From Chryseobacterium sp. (lineage in GTDB: Bacteria > Bacteroidota > Bacteroidia > Flavobacteriales > Weeksellaceae): a stretch of DNA of 64,000 bases. Below are positions 8,316-16,901 of the stretch, one piece after another. Position numbers and translations under genes: made by a program. Positions within the stretch are counted from its first letter, which is position 1, and each line of letters begins with the position of its first letter. The DNA lies in the NCBI GenBank assembly GCA_031286615.1, contig JAITUA010000008.1, positions 1-64,000 of the forward strand, given 5' to 3'. Under the pieces are notes generated by a model. That model searched no databases and was not told the DNA's origin. It worked only from the letters and a program-made list of their open reading frames with translations.

Positions 8316-8323
8316 CAAAATTA
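8316..8323 (-). promoter_or_regulatory. -7 promoter element of uvrC
   Basis: On the minus strand this reads TAATTTTG, an exact match to TAnnTTTG. It ends 4 bp before the uvrC ATG (8311), so transcription would start at or next to the start codon. Confidence 0.55.
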
Positions 8324-8344
8324 AGGAAACTTTCCCTATTTAAA

Positions 8345-8376
8345 AAAGAAAACCTGCAGATCAGTCCGCAGGTTTT
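8345..8376 (-). terminator. terminator of the exported protein gene at 8397
   Basis: On the minus strand, an AAAACCTGC/GCAGGTTTT stem (8376-8368 with 8357-8349) is followed by CTTTTTT, 20 bp after the stop codon. Confidence 0.8.
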
Positions 8377-8396
8377 AATTTATTCTTGGAAGTATT

Positions 8397-9158
8397 TTAT
8401 CCGTGATTCATTTCAGTATATTGATAGATCAGAAAGCTTAGATAATCCCATTCTACAGAATTTTTAGGATATTTTTTCATAAACTCGGCATTGTCTCCAA
8501 ATAGAAAGTCATAATTGTCTTCAAAATCATCTTTATGAAGCCACATCACTTTGTCCCCCTTTTTTACATAATAAGATTTTATGACACCACCGCCAAATGC
8601 AGGAGCACCGCCAAAACCTGTAGACATAGTTTCTGAAGCAAACGGATCATGATAAACCGTAATAAGTTCATTAAATTCAGGATTGATAACCTGCATTAAA
8701 AAAGCTTTGGGCTCTTTCTTGTTTTTTAAAGAAACAATCTGGTTTTCATAGGGGATTGCATCGTTGGTTACAGATTTGCTGTATTTTTTGGTGCTGTAAT
8801 TCCTCATGTTTGAAATAAACTTTCCTGCTTTCATAGATTTTTCCCTCTCTGTCGCATACAAATACATTTCAGCAATATCTGCCGCTGTAAATTTCATGGG
8901 CTTTTTCGTATCAACATCTTCAATGGTGATGGATAGAATTTGTCCTCTCTGTTTTTCCCATGATTTACTATAACCCTGGTATTCAGTATTATCTTTTAAT
9001 ATGATCGTAGAAACTTTTTTATCAGATGCAGTATCGAACCCTTCGTTAAACAGATAACGGTTCATTTCTTTTCTTTCTTCTTTGGAATATTTTACTTTCT
9101 GGGCGAAAGCAGTTGTGCTTGCTACACATAAAGCAAGGAGTAGAGTTTTCAGTCTCAT
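8397..9158 (-). CDS. exported protein of unknown function
   Basis: 253 residues with a signal peptide (MRLKTLLLALCVASTTAFA|QKVKYSKEE). I do not recognise a named domain. The first part of the mature protein is charged (SKEERKEMNRYLFNEG), followed by a region that could be a small beta domain (STIILKDNTEYQGYSKSW), and a Gly-rich loop (GFGGAPAFGGG) lies near residue 190. It has its own terminator. Upstream sequence to 9288 is AT-rich with no strong -7 match. Likely periplasmic or surface; function unknown. Confidence 0.7.
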   Translation of the reverse strand: MRLKTLLLALCVASTTAFAQKVKYSKEERKEMNRYLFNEGFDTASDKKVSTIILKDNTEYQGYSKSWEKQRGQILSITIEDVDTKKPMKFTAADIAEMYLYATEREKSMKAGKFISNMRNYSTKKYSKSVTNDAIPYENQIVSLKNKKEPKAFLMQVINPEFNELITVYHDPFASETMSTGFGGAPAFGGGVIKSYYVKKGDKVMWLHKDDFEDNYDFLFGDNAEFMKKYPKNSVEWDYLSFLIYQYTEMNHG

Positions 9159-9288
9159 GTATTATTGTTTTTAATTTCGGGGCTAAAAATAGTAAAATAA
9201 TTTCCTTGTTAATATAAAAATATAGAAGATTGAAATTTAGCTTTTCCAATTATTGTTAAATGCGTAATTTTAAGAAAATTTTTTAGAA

Positions 9289-10776
9289 ATGATATACGGG
9301 GTAGATGTTTTTACTTTCCATGATGTTCTGGAAATCTGTAAAAAGCCAAATAAAGCCAAGCTTAATAAAGCCGCAAAAGAACAAATCTTAAAATCTCAGA
9401 AAAACGTACAGAAAATAGTAGAGTCTGACAGATGTGTGTATGGAATCAATACCGGGTTCGGACCTTTATGTGATACTAAAATATCGGCAGACGAAACAGC
9501 TCAGTTACAATATAACCTGATCATATCCCATGCAGTAGGAGTAGGAAAACCAATTGATAAAGAACTTTCCAAGATCATGATGATTGCTAAAGTTCATGCA
9601 CTTTCAAAAGGATTTTCCGGAGTTTCTCTTGAAGTTATTGAAAGAATGATTCTGATGCTGGAAAAAGATATTATTCCGGTGGTTCCTGAACAAGGATCTG
9701 TAGGAGCTTCGGGAGACCTTGCTCCTTTAGCACATCTGGTGCTGCCTTTACTTGGCTTAGGACAGGTTTGGGAAGGAAATCAGGTTTCTGATACTATGGA
9801 AGTTCTGAAGAAACATGACCTGGAAGCACTGGCTTTAGGACCAAAAGAAGGATTAGGATTAATCAACGGAACACAGTTTATTCTTGCTCATGCAATCAAA
9901 GGACTTGAAAAATTCGAGTATTTATTAGATCTTGCGGATATGACTGCTGCAATGAGTATTGAAGCATACAGAGGTTCTGCAAGCCCGTTCAAAAAAGAAC
10001 TTCATGAGATAAGACCTTTTGAAGGCAGCAAAAAAGTAGCGGCAAGAATGCTTAAATTCTTAAAAGGATCAGAAAATATGAAAGCTCACGAAGATTGTGA
10101 GAGAGTTCAGGATCCTTATTCCATGAGATGTGTACCACAGGTTCACGGAGCAAGCAGAAATGCTTTTGAGCACCTTAGAAGTATGGCGGAAACAGAACTG
10201 AATTCTGTAACAGACAACCCGATTGTATTAAGTGCTGAAGAATCTATTTCAGGGGGGAATTTCCACGGACAGCTGATGGCTCTGCCTTTAGACTATGCTA
10301 CACTGGCGGCTGCAGAATTAGGAAATATTTCTGACAGAAGAAGTTACTTATTATTAGAAGGAAAGTACGGATTACCAAGATTATTAACGGAAAGCTCAGG
10401 ACTAAACTCAGGATTTATGATTCCTCAGTATACTTCAGCTGCTTTGGTTACAGAAAATAAAACATTATGTTTCCCGGCGTCAGCAGACTCTATTCCTACA
10501 AGTTTAGGGCAGGAGGATCATGTTTCCATGGGAAGTATTTCAGGAAGAAAATTCAATCAGGTTCTTGGAAACCTTGTGAATATTCTAGCCGTTGAGTTGA
10601 TGTTTGCCGCTCAGGGACTGGAATTCAGAAGACCAGCAAAATGCTCTAAAGTAATTGAAGAAAACTTTACAGTTCTTCGTTCCAAAGTTGCTAAGCTTGA
10701 AGATGACAGACTGATCGGTAAGGATATGCTGGCAATTGCAGAACTGATTAATGAAAGAAAATTTGTTGTCAACTAA
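9289..10776 (+). CDS. hutH: histidine ammonia-lyase (HAL/PAL family)
   Basis: Converts L-histidine to urocanate and ammonia in the cytoplasm. The Ala-Ser-Gly triad that forms the MIO cofactor is at 140-142 (GSVGASGDLAPLAH). The catalytic Tyr motif is YGINTGFG (51-58). Residues ISHAVGVG (79-86) carry the Ser-His pair typical of histidine rather than phenylalanine or tyrosine lyases, and TSAALVTENK plus QEDHVSMG match the C-terminal active-site segments. At 495 residues it is slightly shorter than the usual 500-515, with a short N-terminus. hutU, hutI and hutG are not adjacent, so it stands alone here. A terminator follows at 10791. Confidence 0.93.
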   Translation: MIYGVDVFTFHDVLEICKKPNKAKLNKAAKEQILKSQKNVQKIVESDRCVYGINTGFGPLCDTKISADETAQLQYNLIISHAVGVGKPIDKELSKIMMIAKVHALSKGFSGVSLEVIERMILMLEKDIIPVVPEQGSVGASGDLAPLAHLVLPLLGLGQVWEGNQVSDTMEVLKKHDLEALALGPKEGLGLINGTQFILAHAIKGLEKFEYLLDLADMTAAMSIEAYRGSASPFKKELHEIRPFEGSKKVAARMLKFLKGSENMKAHEDCERVQDPYSMRCVPQVHGASRNAFEHLRSMAETELNSVTDNPIVLSAEESISGGNFHGQLMALPLDYATLAAAELGNISDRRSYLLLEGKYGLPRLLTESSGLNSGFMIPQYTSAALVTENKTLCFPASADSIPTSLGQEDHVSMGSISGRKFNQVLGNLVNILAVELMFAAQGLEFRRPAKCSKVIEENFTVLRSKVAKLEDDRLIGKDMLAIAELINERKFVVN

Positions 10777-10790
10777 ACTTTAAATAAATA

Positions 10791-10815
10791 AAAGCTTCCG
10801 AAAGGGAGCTTTTTG
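10791..10815 (+). terminator. terminator of hutH
   Basis: An AAAGCTTCC/GGGAGCTTT stem with a GAAA loop (10791-10799, 10804-10812) is followed by TTT. Confidence 0.75.
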
Positions 10816-10867
10816 CTTTCACAAATCTTTTAATCTTTAAATCCTTCAATTTTTAAATCAAATAAAC

Positions 10868-11314
10868 ATGAATGTACTTAGAACAGATTCTACGAATCCA
10901 GACTTTCAAAAACTGGTACAGTCTCTTGATTCTACTTTGGCTGAACATAACGGTGATAAAGATGATTTCTTTTCCCAGTTTAATAAAATTGATACTATTA
11001 AAAACTGTATTGTAGTCTATATTGATGCTGTTCCCGCAGCGTGTGGAGCATTCAAACCTTTTTCCGAAGATACGGTAGAAATAAAAAGAATGTTTACCAA
11101 TCCGGAATTCAGAAAAAAAGGATTGGGTTCAGCTATTGTAAAGGAACTGGAAAGCTGGGCCGCAGAATTGAATTTTAAAAAGGCGGTTTTAGAAACTTCT
11201 CAGGATCTGAAAAGTGCTATTTCAGTGTACGAGAAAAGCGGATTTTACAGAATACCCAATTATGGACAATACGTTGGAATAGAGCAAAGTGTCTGCTACG
11301 AGAAGATATTGTAA
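10868..11314 (+). CDS. GNAT family N-acetyltransferase
   Basis: A compact 148-residue acetyltransferase. The acetyl-CoA-binding motif A is FRKKGLGSAIV near residues 78-88, preceded by IKRMFTNPE, and motif B is VYEKSGFYRIPNYG. This layout matches small PhnO/ElaA-like GNATs whose substrates are usually small molecules. It is isolated: a terminator lies before it and 91 bp separate it from the subtilase gene. No -7 element is evident. Substrate unknown. Confidence 0.85.
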   Translation: MNVLRTDSTNPDFQKLVQSLDSTLAEHNGDKDDFFSQFNKIDTIKNCIVVYIDAVPAACGAFKPFSEDTVEIKRMFTNPEFRKKGLGSAIVKELESWAAELNFKKAVLETSQDLKSAISVYEKSGFYRIPNYGQYVGIEQSVCYEKIL

Positions 11315-11405
11315 TTTAATATTCATGTAATGCTAAATTCATTTTTTAAAAGTTTTTAATTCTCATGAAAGTGTTATATTGTGGCTCCAACCAAAATTAT
11401 AACAT

Positions 11406-12887
11406 ATGAAAAAAACTGTATTCCTATTGGCAATATTTTTTGCCTTAAACTCGTGTTCCAGAGAAGAACTTCAGAACGAAAATGTAAAAACAGAAATGGC
11501 TCAGAAAGATCCACTCACTGCAAAGCAGATCAATGAAAGGATCAATCAGGCTATTAAAACGGACGGAACTTTCAACTGGAAGAATGAATCCGATCATTTC
11601 GTTTGGAGTGCTATTTTCCGTGGAAACAAAATGGTATCTATCGGTTTCGGTGCTTCTAAAGACGATTTTGACAGAAGTAAATCTCCAAACAGTAACGATA
11701 TGGAGAAAGAAGTTCTTTCTGTAATCAAAAAATATGAAGGAAAAGAGGAGAGAAATTTTCTTCTTCTTTCAGATCAGTATCTTAACCAAATGGATGTTGT
11801 TATTGAAAATGAGGAAACCGTTGCTGCTCTTCGACAGATGAAAAATATCCGATACGTAGAGCCGGCTGATTATCATTATTTTGAATTTGAAGCTCAATAT
11901 AATGCAGCAGCAAAATCTTCCGGAAGCGGTTCGTCAGGATGTGGTTTTTCATCATCAGCATTAAGTACGGCAGATTACACTTCTACAACACCAAGCGCAA
12001 AAATTCCTTGGGCTTTTACCAAACACAGCATTCCTGAAGCATGGAGTTACAGTACAGGAGCAGGCGTTACCATCGGACTTATTGATACAGGAGTTTCTCC
12101 GGAACAGACTTTACTGGGAGGAAGTTTTAACAACGGGGCATCTTCAGGAAGAACAATCAGTAAATTAGGAGTGTATAACTCAGACGGATCCGGAGACCAG
12201 TGCGGGCACGGAACAAAAATGGCTTCCGTAATGACAGCTCCGAGAAATAATGCAGGATTACCTGTAGGAGTTGCTTACAATGCCAATCTGATCGCCTACA
12301 GAGCTGCAGAAAACGTGGTTCTGGAAACATCCAGCGAGCAGACTGCTGTAAAGACAGCTTTTACAGAATTGGGTAATAATACCAGTGTAAAAATCATTTC
12401 AATGTCAATGGGACATATTTTCTCTGTCGGAAAAATTGAAGATGGTGTTAAATATGCCTATTCTAAAGGAAAACTGATTTTCTGTGCCGGAGGAACTTCT
12501 ACCAGCTTTACCAGTTTTGTGGGGGTTATTTTCCCTGCGTCAATGTCGGAAACCCAGGCGATAACAGGAGTAAAAGAGAATACATCCAATCAAAAATGTG
12601 ATGTTTGCCATTCCGGAAGCCAGATTGATTTTACCTTCCAGATGGAAAGAGCTTCAGGAAATACGGTTCCGGTTCTAAGCTATTACAACGGACAGGCAGA
12701 TTATGTGGGTGGTTCTTCAGTGGCTACAGCTGCTACGGCAGGAATCGCAGCTTTAGTTTGGGCTAAAAATCCATCATGGACAAGAGATCAGGTCCTTAAT
12801 AAAATGAGACAGTCAGCAACCTATTATCCAAATGTTAATTCAAGCTACGGCTACGGAAATATCAATGTATTAAAAGCAGTACAGTAA
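11406..12887 (+). CDS. S8 subtilisin-like serine peptidase, lipoprotein
   Basis: A 493-residue precursor with a lipobox (LNSC, Cys17), so probably membrane-anchored outside the cytoplasm. A propeptide-like segment near 115-155 (MDVVIENEETVAALRQM, IRYVEP) resembles an inhibitor I9 domain. Catalytic residues are Asp227 (GLIDTG), His268 (CGHGT) and Ser438 (GGSSVATA). The region where subtilases carry the oxyanion Asn (usually AAGN) reads FCAGGTS, so that Asn is not obvious. A Cys pair CDVC (398-401) is unusual. There is no T9SS C-terminal domain. A terminator at 12911 follows. Confidence 0.88.
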   Translation: MKKTVFLLAIFFALNSCSREELQNENVKTEMAQKDPLTAKQINERINQAIKTDGTFNWKNESDHFVWSAIFRGNKMVSIGFGASKDDFDRSKSPNSNDMEKEVLSVIKKYEGKEERNFLLLSDQYLNQMDVVIENEETVAALRQMKNIRYVEPADYHYFEFEAQYNAAAKSSGSGSSGCGFSSSALSTADYTSTTPSAKIPWAFTKHSIPEAWSYSTGAGVTIGLIDTGVSPEQTLLGGSFNNGASSGRTISKLGVYNSDGSGDQCGHGTKMASVMTAPRNNAGLPVGVAYNANLIAYRAAENVVLETSSEQTAVKTAFTELGNNTSVKIISMSMGHIFSVGKIEDGVKYAYSKGKLIFCAGGTSTSFTSFVGVIFPASMSETQAITGVKENTSNQKCDVCHSGSQIDFTFQMERASGNTVPVLSYYNGQADYVGGSSVATAATAGIAALVWAKNPSWTRDQVLNKMRQSATYYPNVNSSYGYGNINVLKAVQ

Positions 12888-12910
12888 ATAATATTACCAT
12901 TATAAAAAGA

Positions 12911-12946
12911 AAAGGAAATATCTCAATTGAGGTATTTCCTTTTTTA
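12911..12946. terminator. bidirectional terminator
   Basis: An almost uninterrupted 16-bp stem (AAAGGAAATATCTCAA with its complement, one G-T wobble) is followed by TTTT, between the convergent subtilase and dioxygenase genes. Confidence 0.85.
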
Positions 12947-12959
12947 TTGTAATATCAGA

Positions 12960-13787
12960 TTATCCAATTCTTACACTCGTCATACTCAGTGAACCTCCGA
13001 TAAGCTCATCATTGAATAAAGTAAGCTCTTCAGACTGATCTTTCAGCCCCAAAGTATACAATAAAGGAAGATAATGATCAGGTGTAGGAACTGCATATTG
13101 TAAGAAAGTTCCCTGTTTCTGGTAATCAATAATATTCTGGAAATTTCCATCCAAAAGCCAATTGTTGGTTTTTTCTCTGGCCTCTATTGCCCAGTCCCAG
13201 CCGGCACCAACTGTATTGATATTTTTCCAGTCGATGAGGCGGAGATTGTGAACAATATTTCCACTTCCGATAATCAGAATTCCCTTTTCCCTAAGCTTAT
13301 TCAGTCTTTTGGCAAGATCATAATGATACTGGGCCGGTTTTGTATGGTCAATGCTTAATTGAATCACAGGAATATCGGCATCAGGATACATATGTTTTAT
13401 CACAGACCATGCGCCATGATCCAGCCCCCAGCTGTGGTCTTCTTCCACATCAATGGGTAGCAAAAGTTCCGCCGTTTCCTTTGCCAGTTCCGGGCTTCCG
13501 GGTGCAGGATACTGTACATCAAAAAGGGCTTTTGGAAAACCATAAAAATCGTGGATTGTTTTAGGCATGTCCATAGCCGTTACAAAAGTTCCGTCTGTAT
13601 ACCAGTGGGCAGAAATGCAAAGAATTGCATTAGGTTTAAGAATCTCAGAGGCTGCTTTTCGGAAACCCTGTACAAATTGGTTTTCTTCAATGGCGTTCAT
13701 AGGTGAACCATGTCCAAGAAATAAAACGGGCATTCTCTGTGTGTTTTTAAAACTATTGCTTATGTTTTGAAGATCGTTGAGGTTCAT
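12960..13787 (-). CDS. ygiD: 4,5-DOPA-extradiol-dioxygenase-like protein (YgiD/LigB family)
   Basis: A 275-residue member of the class III extradiol dioxygenases. Metal-binding His residues occur in FLGHGSPMNAIEE (about 27) and CISAHWYTDG (about 62), with further conserved positions at SGNIVHNLRLIDW and TPDHYLPLLY. The family opens catechol rings such as L-DOPA in plants; in bacteria such as E. coli YgiD the physiological substrate is uncertain. Length is as expected (about 260-275). It lies downstream of yceI, but a terminator between them suggests separate transcripts. Confidence 0.9.
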   Translation of the reverse strand: MNLNDLQNISNSFKNTQRMPVLFLGHGSPMNAIEENQFVQGFRKAASEILKPNAILCISAHWYTDGTFVTAMDMPKTIHDFYGFPKALFDVQYPAPGSPELAKETAELLLPIDVEEDHSWGLDHGAWSVIKHMYPDADIPVIQLSIDHTKPAQYHYDLAKRLNKLREKGILIIGSGNIVHNLRLIDWKNINTVGAGWDWAIEAREKTNNWLLDGNFQNIIDYQKQGTFLQYAVPTPDHYLPLLYTLGLKDQSEELTLFNDELIGGSLSMTSVRIG

Positions 13788-13816
13788 AAATTAAATATTG
13801 AAGAATATAAAAGATA

Positions 13817-13854
13817 AAAGGTTCAAGGCTTTTAGACAAATCCCTGAACCTTTT
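13817..13854 (-). terminator. terminator of yceI
   Basis: On the minus strand, AAAAGGTTCA (13854-13845) pairs with TGAACCTTTT (13826-13817) across an 18-base loop, followed by a T-rich stretch. Confidence 0.7.
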
Positions 13855-13871
13855 ATAGTATGTGTTATAAA

Positions 13872-14384
13872 TTATGCTTGTTTTACAAACTGTAATTCAC
13901 CAGCTATTTTTACATCATCGCTTACCATTACACCTCCTGCTTCAAGAGCTGCATTCCAGTTTAATCCAAAATCTTTTCTGCTGATTTTTCCTTCAAAAGA
14001 GAAACCTGCTTTTGTATTTCCCCATGGATCTACATTGATTCCTCCGAAGTCTACATCAAGAGTGATAGGTTTTGTAACTCCGTTAACAGTAAGATTTCCA
14101 ACAATTGAATTATTTAATGCCTGAGATTCAAAAGTGATCGTAGGGTGCGCTTCAGCGTTGAAAAATTCTGCAGACTTCAAGTGATTGTCTCTGTCTGTAT
14201 TGTTTGTGAAAACAGAATCTGTTTGAATAGTAGCTGTAGTTTTTGCATTTGCAAAAAACTCATCTTCAGAGTCAATTTCAGCAGTGAAAGTTCTGAAGCT
14301 TCCTTTTACGTTAGAGATCATCATGTGTTTTACTTTGAAAGTAATTTCACTATGCGTTGGGTCTAAGATCCATTTTGTTGCCAT
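13872..14384 (-). CDS. YceI family lipid-binding-like protein
   Basis: A 170-residue YceI-fold (lipocalin-like beta barrel) protein. Diagnostic parts are WILDPTHSEITFKVKHM at the start, FNAEAHPTITFESQ in the middle and DDVKIAGELQFVKQ at the end. YceI proteins bind isoprenoid-type amphiphiles, and many are periplasmic. This one has no signal peptide (starts MATKWILD), so a cytoplasmic location is more likely. A -7 element CAAATTTA/TAAATTTG lies at 14419-14426, 35 bp upstream. Confidence 0.9.
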   Translation of the reverse strand: MATKWILDPTHSEITFKVKHMMISNVKGSFRTFTAEIDSEDEFFANAKTTATIQTDSVFTNNTDRDNHLKSAEFFNAEAHPTITFESQALNNSIVGNLTVNGVTKPITLDVDFGGINVDPWGNTKAGFSFEGKISRKDFGLNWNAALEAGGVMVSDDVKIAGELQFVKQA

Positions 14385-14418
14385 TGTATTTTGTATTTTT
14401 TGTTTGTTATTAATGATG

Positions 14419-14426
14419 CAAATTTA
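14419..14426 (-). promoter_or_regulatory. -7 promoter element of yceI
   Basis: TAAATTTG on the minus strand followed by GCATCA is an exact consensus match 35 bp upstream of the ATG. Confidence 0.6.
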
Positions 14427-14481
14427 GGATAGAGAGTATATACAAGTCATTGATATAGGATAAGAAATGCATTTTTCTACA

Positions 14482-14580
14482 TTAATAGTCAATTTTGCTT
14501 CGCAAGTGAATGATGAATACTATAGCTTTCCATCAAATTAAAATTGACAAGCGGAGCGGATTGACAATTCACAATTGACT
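14482..14580. repeat. dispersed intergenic repeat, copy A
   Basis: It begins TTAATAGTCAATTTTGCTTCGC and ends CGGATTGACAATTCACAATTGAC, written here in pieces of at most 20: TAGTCAATTTTGCTTCGC and GATTGACAATTCACAATTGA. The arms are imperfect inverted repeats (GTCAATTTTGCTTCGC against GCGGATTGAC). A second copy lies at 35073-35165 in the same orientation with the same ends. The remainder of 14385-14713 holds only promoters and AT-rich sequence. Confidence 0.65.
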
Positions 14581-14686
14581 CATTTAAAATCCTACTATTA
14601 AGTTAAGAAATAATTTCTTTGACTGCATGAATTCCATTTTATGAATGTTTTAATTTAACATTTCTTAACGGATGGTTTTTATTTCT

Positions 14687-14694
14687 TATTTTTG
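14687..14694 (+). promoter_or_regulatory. -7 promoter element of the DPP-IV-like gene
   Basis: TATTTTTG matches TAnnTTTG and lies 19 bp before the ATG at 14714. Confidence 0.6.
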
Positions 14695-14713
14695 ATGGAT
14701 TCAATTTTATACA

Positions 14714-16852
14714 ATGAAATTACATAAATTTTCTTTATTGATGCTGGTTTTAGGCAGTTCAGCATTTGCCCAGACCCAGAAATTTACCATGGCAGAGGCT
14801 GTAAATGGGATGAGAACAAACCTTGCGGTGAAAAATATTTCCCAATTTTCATGGGCTGCAGACGGAAAATCGTACATCCAGGCTATGAAAGGCGGTTATC
14901 TGATTACAGATTTGAAAACCAATAAACAGGATACTCTGATCTCGTTAAGCCAACTGAATAGAAACTTATCCAATGATAAGCTGAAGGCTGTTCCTGCCAT
15001 CAAATTTACAGGGAATTCCAATGGATATTTTACTACAGCTGGTAAAATGTCGTGGATTGAAAAATCAGGAAATGACTGGAAAGTAAAAAATACAGCTGTT
15101 GTAGATCAGGATGCTGCCAATGTGAAAATGTTTGGTGACGGCCAGACTTTTGCCTTCACAGCAAAGAATAATTTATTTGTAAACAGAAACGGGAAAACCA
15201 TTGCTGTAACCAATGAAACCAATGAGAATATCATAAGTGGGCAGGCTGTTCACAGAAATGAATTCGGAATTGATACGGGAATTTTCCCTGCACCCAACTC
15301 CGAGAGTGTAGCGTTCTATAAAATGGATCAGAGCATGGTAGCGGATTACCCGATTATTGACTGGTCTGTAACGCCCGCCGTAAATCATAATATCAAATAC
15401 CCGATGGCTGGTCAGACTTCTCACCAAGTAACATTAGGGGTTTTCAATATTAAAACTCAGGCTACAACTTTCTTAAAAGTTGAAGGTGAAAAAGATCAAT
15501 ATTTAACAGCCGTTACATGGAGCCCGGATTCTAAGTATATTTTTGTAGGAGTTCTGAACAGAGGTCAGAATCATATGAAAATGAATCAGTACGATGCTGT
15601 AACCGGAGAACTGGTAAAAACATTATTTGAAGAAACAGACAGCAAATATGTAGAACCGCAGCATCCACTTACTTTCTTCCCGAATTCCACTACAGACTTT
15701 ATCTGGCAGAGTCAGAGAACAGGATATAATCACCTGTTCCATTATAGTTTAGAAAAAGGATTGGTAGCACAAATCACAAAAGGTGACTGGCTGGTAACAG
15801 ATATTTTAGGATTCAATGAAAAGAAAAAGGAAATCTATTTTACTTCAACAAAAGAAACTCCTTTAGAAAGACATTTATATAGAATCAACTGGACCAATTT
15901 CAAAATGCAGCGACTGGACAGTGCAGAAGGTATGCATGCCGGAACTTTGAGCAGTGATGGAAACTACCTTTATGATGCTTACAGCAATGCCAATTCACCG
16001 AGAGTTGCTAATATTATCAATACAGCCAATTTAAAATCTACAAATATTCTTACTTCTGAAAATCCATTAAAAAATTATCAGAGACCGGAAATTAAAAACG
16101 TAGAATTAAAGGCAGACGACGGAACTCCTTTGTATGGAAAAATTATCCTTCCAACAAATTTTGATCCGAATAAAAAATATCCAACTATTGTTTATCTGTA
16201 TAACGGACCACACTTACAGCTGATCACAAACAGCTTCCCGGCTTCAGGAAATCTTTGGTATGAATACATGGCTCAGAATGGGTACATCATCTTCACAATG
16301 GATGGAAGAGGTTCTTCTAACCGTGGAATGAAATTCGAGCAGGCTGTATTCAGAAACCTGGGAACTACAGAAATGAACGACCAGATGAAAGGGGTAGAGT
16401 ACTTAAAATCTCTTCCTTATGTAAATGGAGACAAAATGGGAATCCATGGATGGAGCTTCGGAGGATTTATGACGACAAGCTTCATGTTACGTAAACCGGA
16501 TGTATTCAAGGTAGGAGTTGCTGGAGGACCGGTAATCGACTGGAGCATGTATGAGATCATGTACGGAGAAAGATATATGGATACTCCACAGGAAAATCCA
16601 CAGGGATATGCAGCAGCTAATCTTTTGGATAAAGTTCAGAATCTGAAAGGAAAATTACTGATGATTCACGGAGCACAGGATGATGTGGTAGTATGGCAGC
16701 ATTCTATAAAATTCATCAAATCTGCTGTAGATAACGGAGTTCAGTTAGATTACTTTACATATCCGGGACATCCTCATAATGTGATCGGGAAAGACAGAGT
16801 ACACCTGATGCAGAAGATTACAGATTATTTTGATTTATATCTGAAGAAATAA
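14714..16852 (+). CDS. S9 family dipeptidyl-peptidase IV-like protease
   Basis: A 712-residue prolyl-oligopeptidase-family exopeptidase with signal peptide (MKLHKFSLLMLVLGSSAFA|Q), so periplasmic. An N-terminal DPPIV_N beta-propeller (to about 470) precedes the alpha/beta hydrolase domain. The catalytic Ser is at 581 in GWSFGG, Asp in GAQDDVVVW (about 657) and His in YPGHPHN (about 690). In the propeller the N-terminus-binding Glu-Glu pair of classic DPP-IV appears as HRNEFG, with Asn before a single Glu, so specificity may differ. A consensus -7 element and a strong terminator bracket it as a single-gene unit. Confidence 0.92.
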   Translation: MKLHKFSLLMLVLGSSAFAQTQKFTMAEAVNGMRTNLAVKNISQFSWAADGKSYIQAMKGGYLITDLKTNKQDTLISLSQLNRNLSNDKLKAVPAIKFTGNSNGYFTTAGKMSWIEKSGNDWKVKNTAVVDQDAANVKMFGDGQTFAFTAKNNLFVNRNGKTIAVTNETNENIISGQAVHRNEFGIDTGIFPAPNSESVAFYKMDQSMVADYPIIDWSVTPAVNHNIKYPMAGQTSHQVTLGVFNIKTQATTFLKVEGEKDQYLTAVTWSPDSKYIFVGVLNRGQNHMKMNQYDAVTGELVKTLFEETDSKYVEPQHPLTFFPNSTTDFIWQSQRTGYNHLFHYSLEKGLVAQITKGDWLVTDILGFNEKKKEIYFTSTKETPLERHLYRINWTNFKMQRLDSAEGMHAGTLSSDGNYLYDAYSNANSPRVANIINTANLKSTNILTSENPLKNYQRPEIKNVELKADDGTPLYGKIILPTNFDPNKKYPTIVYLYNGPHLQLITNSFPASGNLWYEYMAQNGYIIFTMDGRGSSNRGMKFEQAVFRNLGTTEMNDQMKGVEYLKSLPYVNGDKMGIHGWSFGGFMTTSFMLRKPDVFKVGVAGGPVIDWSMYEIMYGERYMDTPQENPQGYAAANLLDKVQNLKGKLLMIHGAQDDVVVWQHSIKFIKSAVDNGVQLDYFTYPGHPHNVIGKDRVHLMQKITDYFDLYLKK

Positions 16853-16858
16853 TAATAG

Positions 16859-16889
16859 AATCCAGCCGGAACGGCTGGATTTTTTTTTG
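16859..16889 (+). terminator. terminator of the DPP-IV-like gene
   Basis: An AATCCAGCCG/CGGCTGGATT stem with a 3-base loop (16859-16868, 16872-16881) is followed by a T run. Confidence 0.9.
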
Positions 16890-16901
16890 ATAAATAGAGT
16901 T

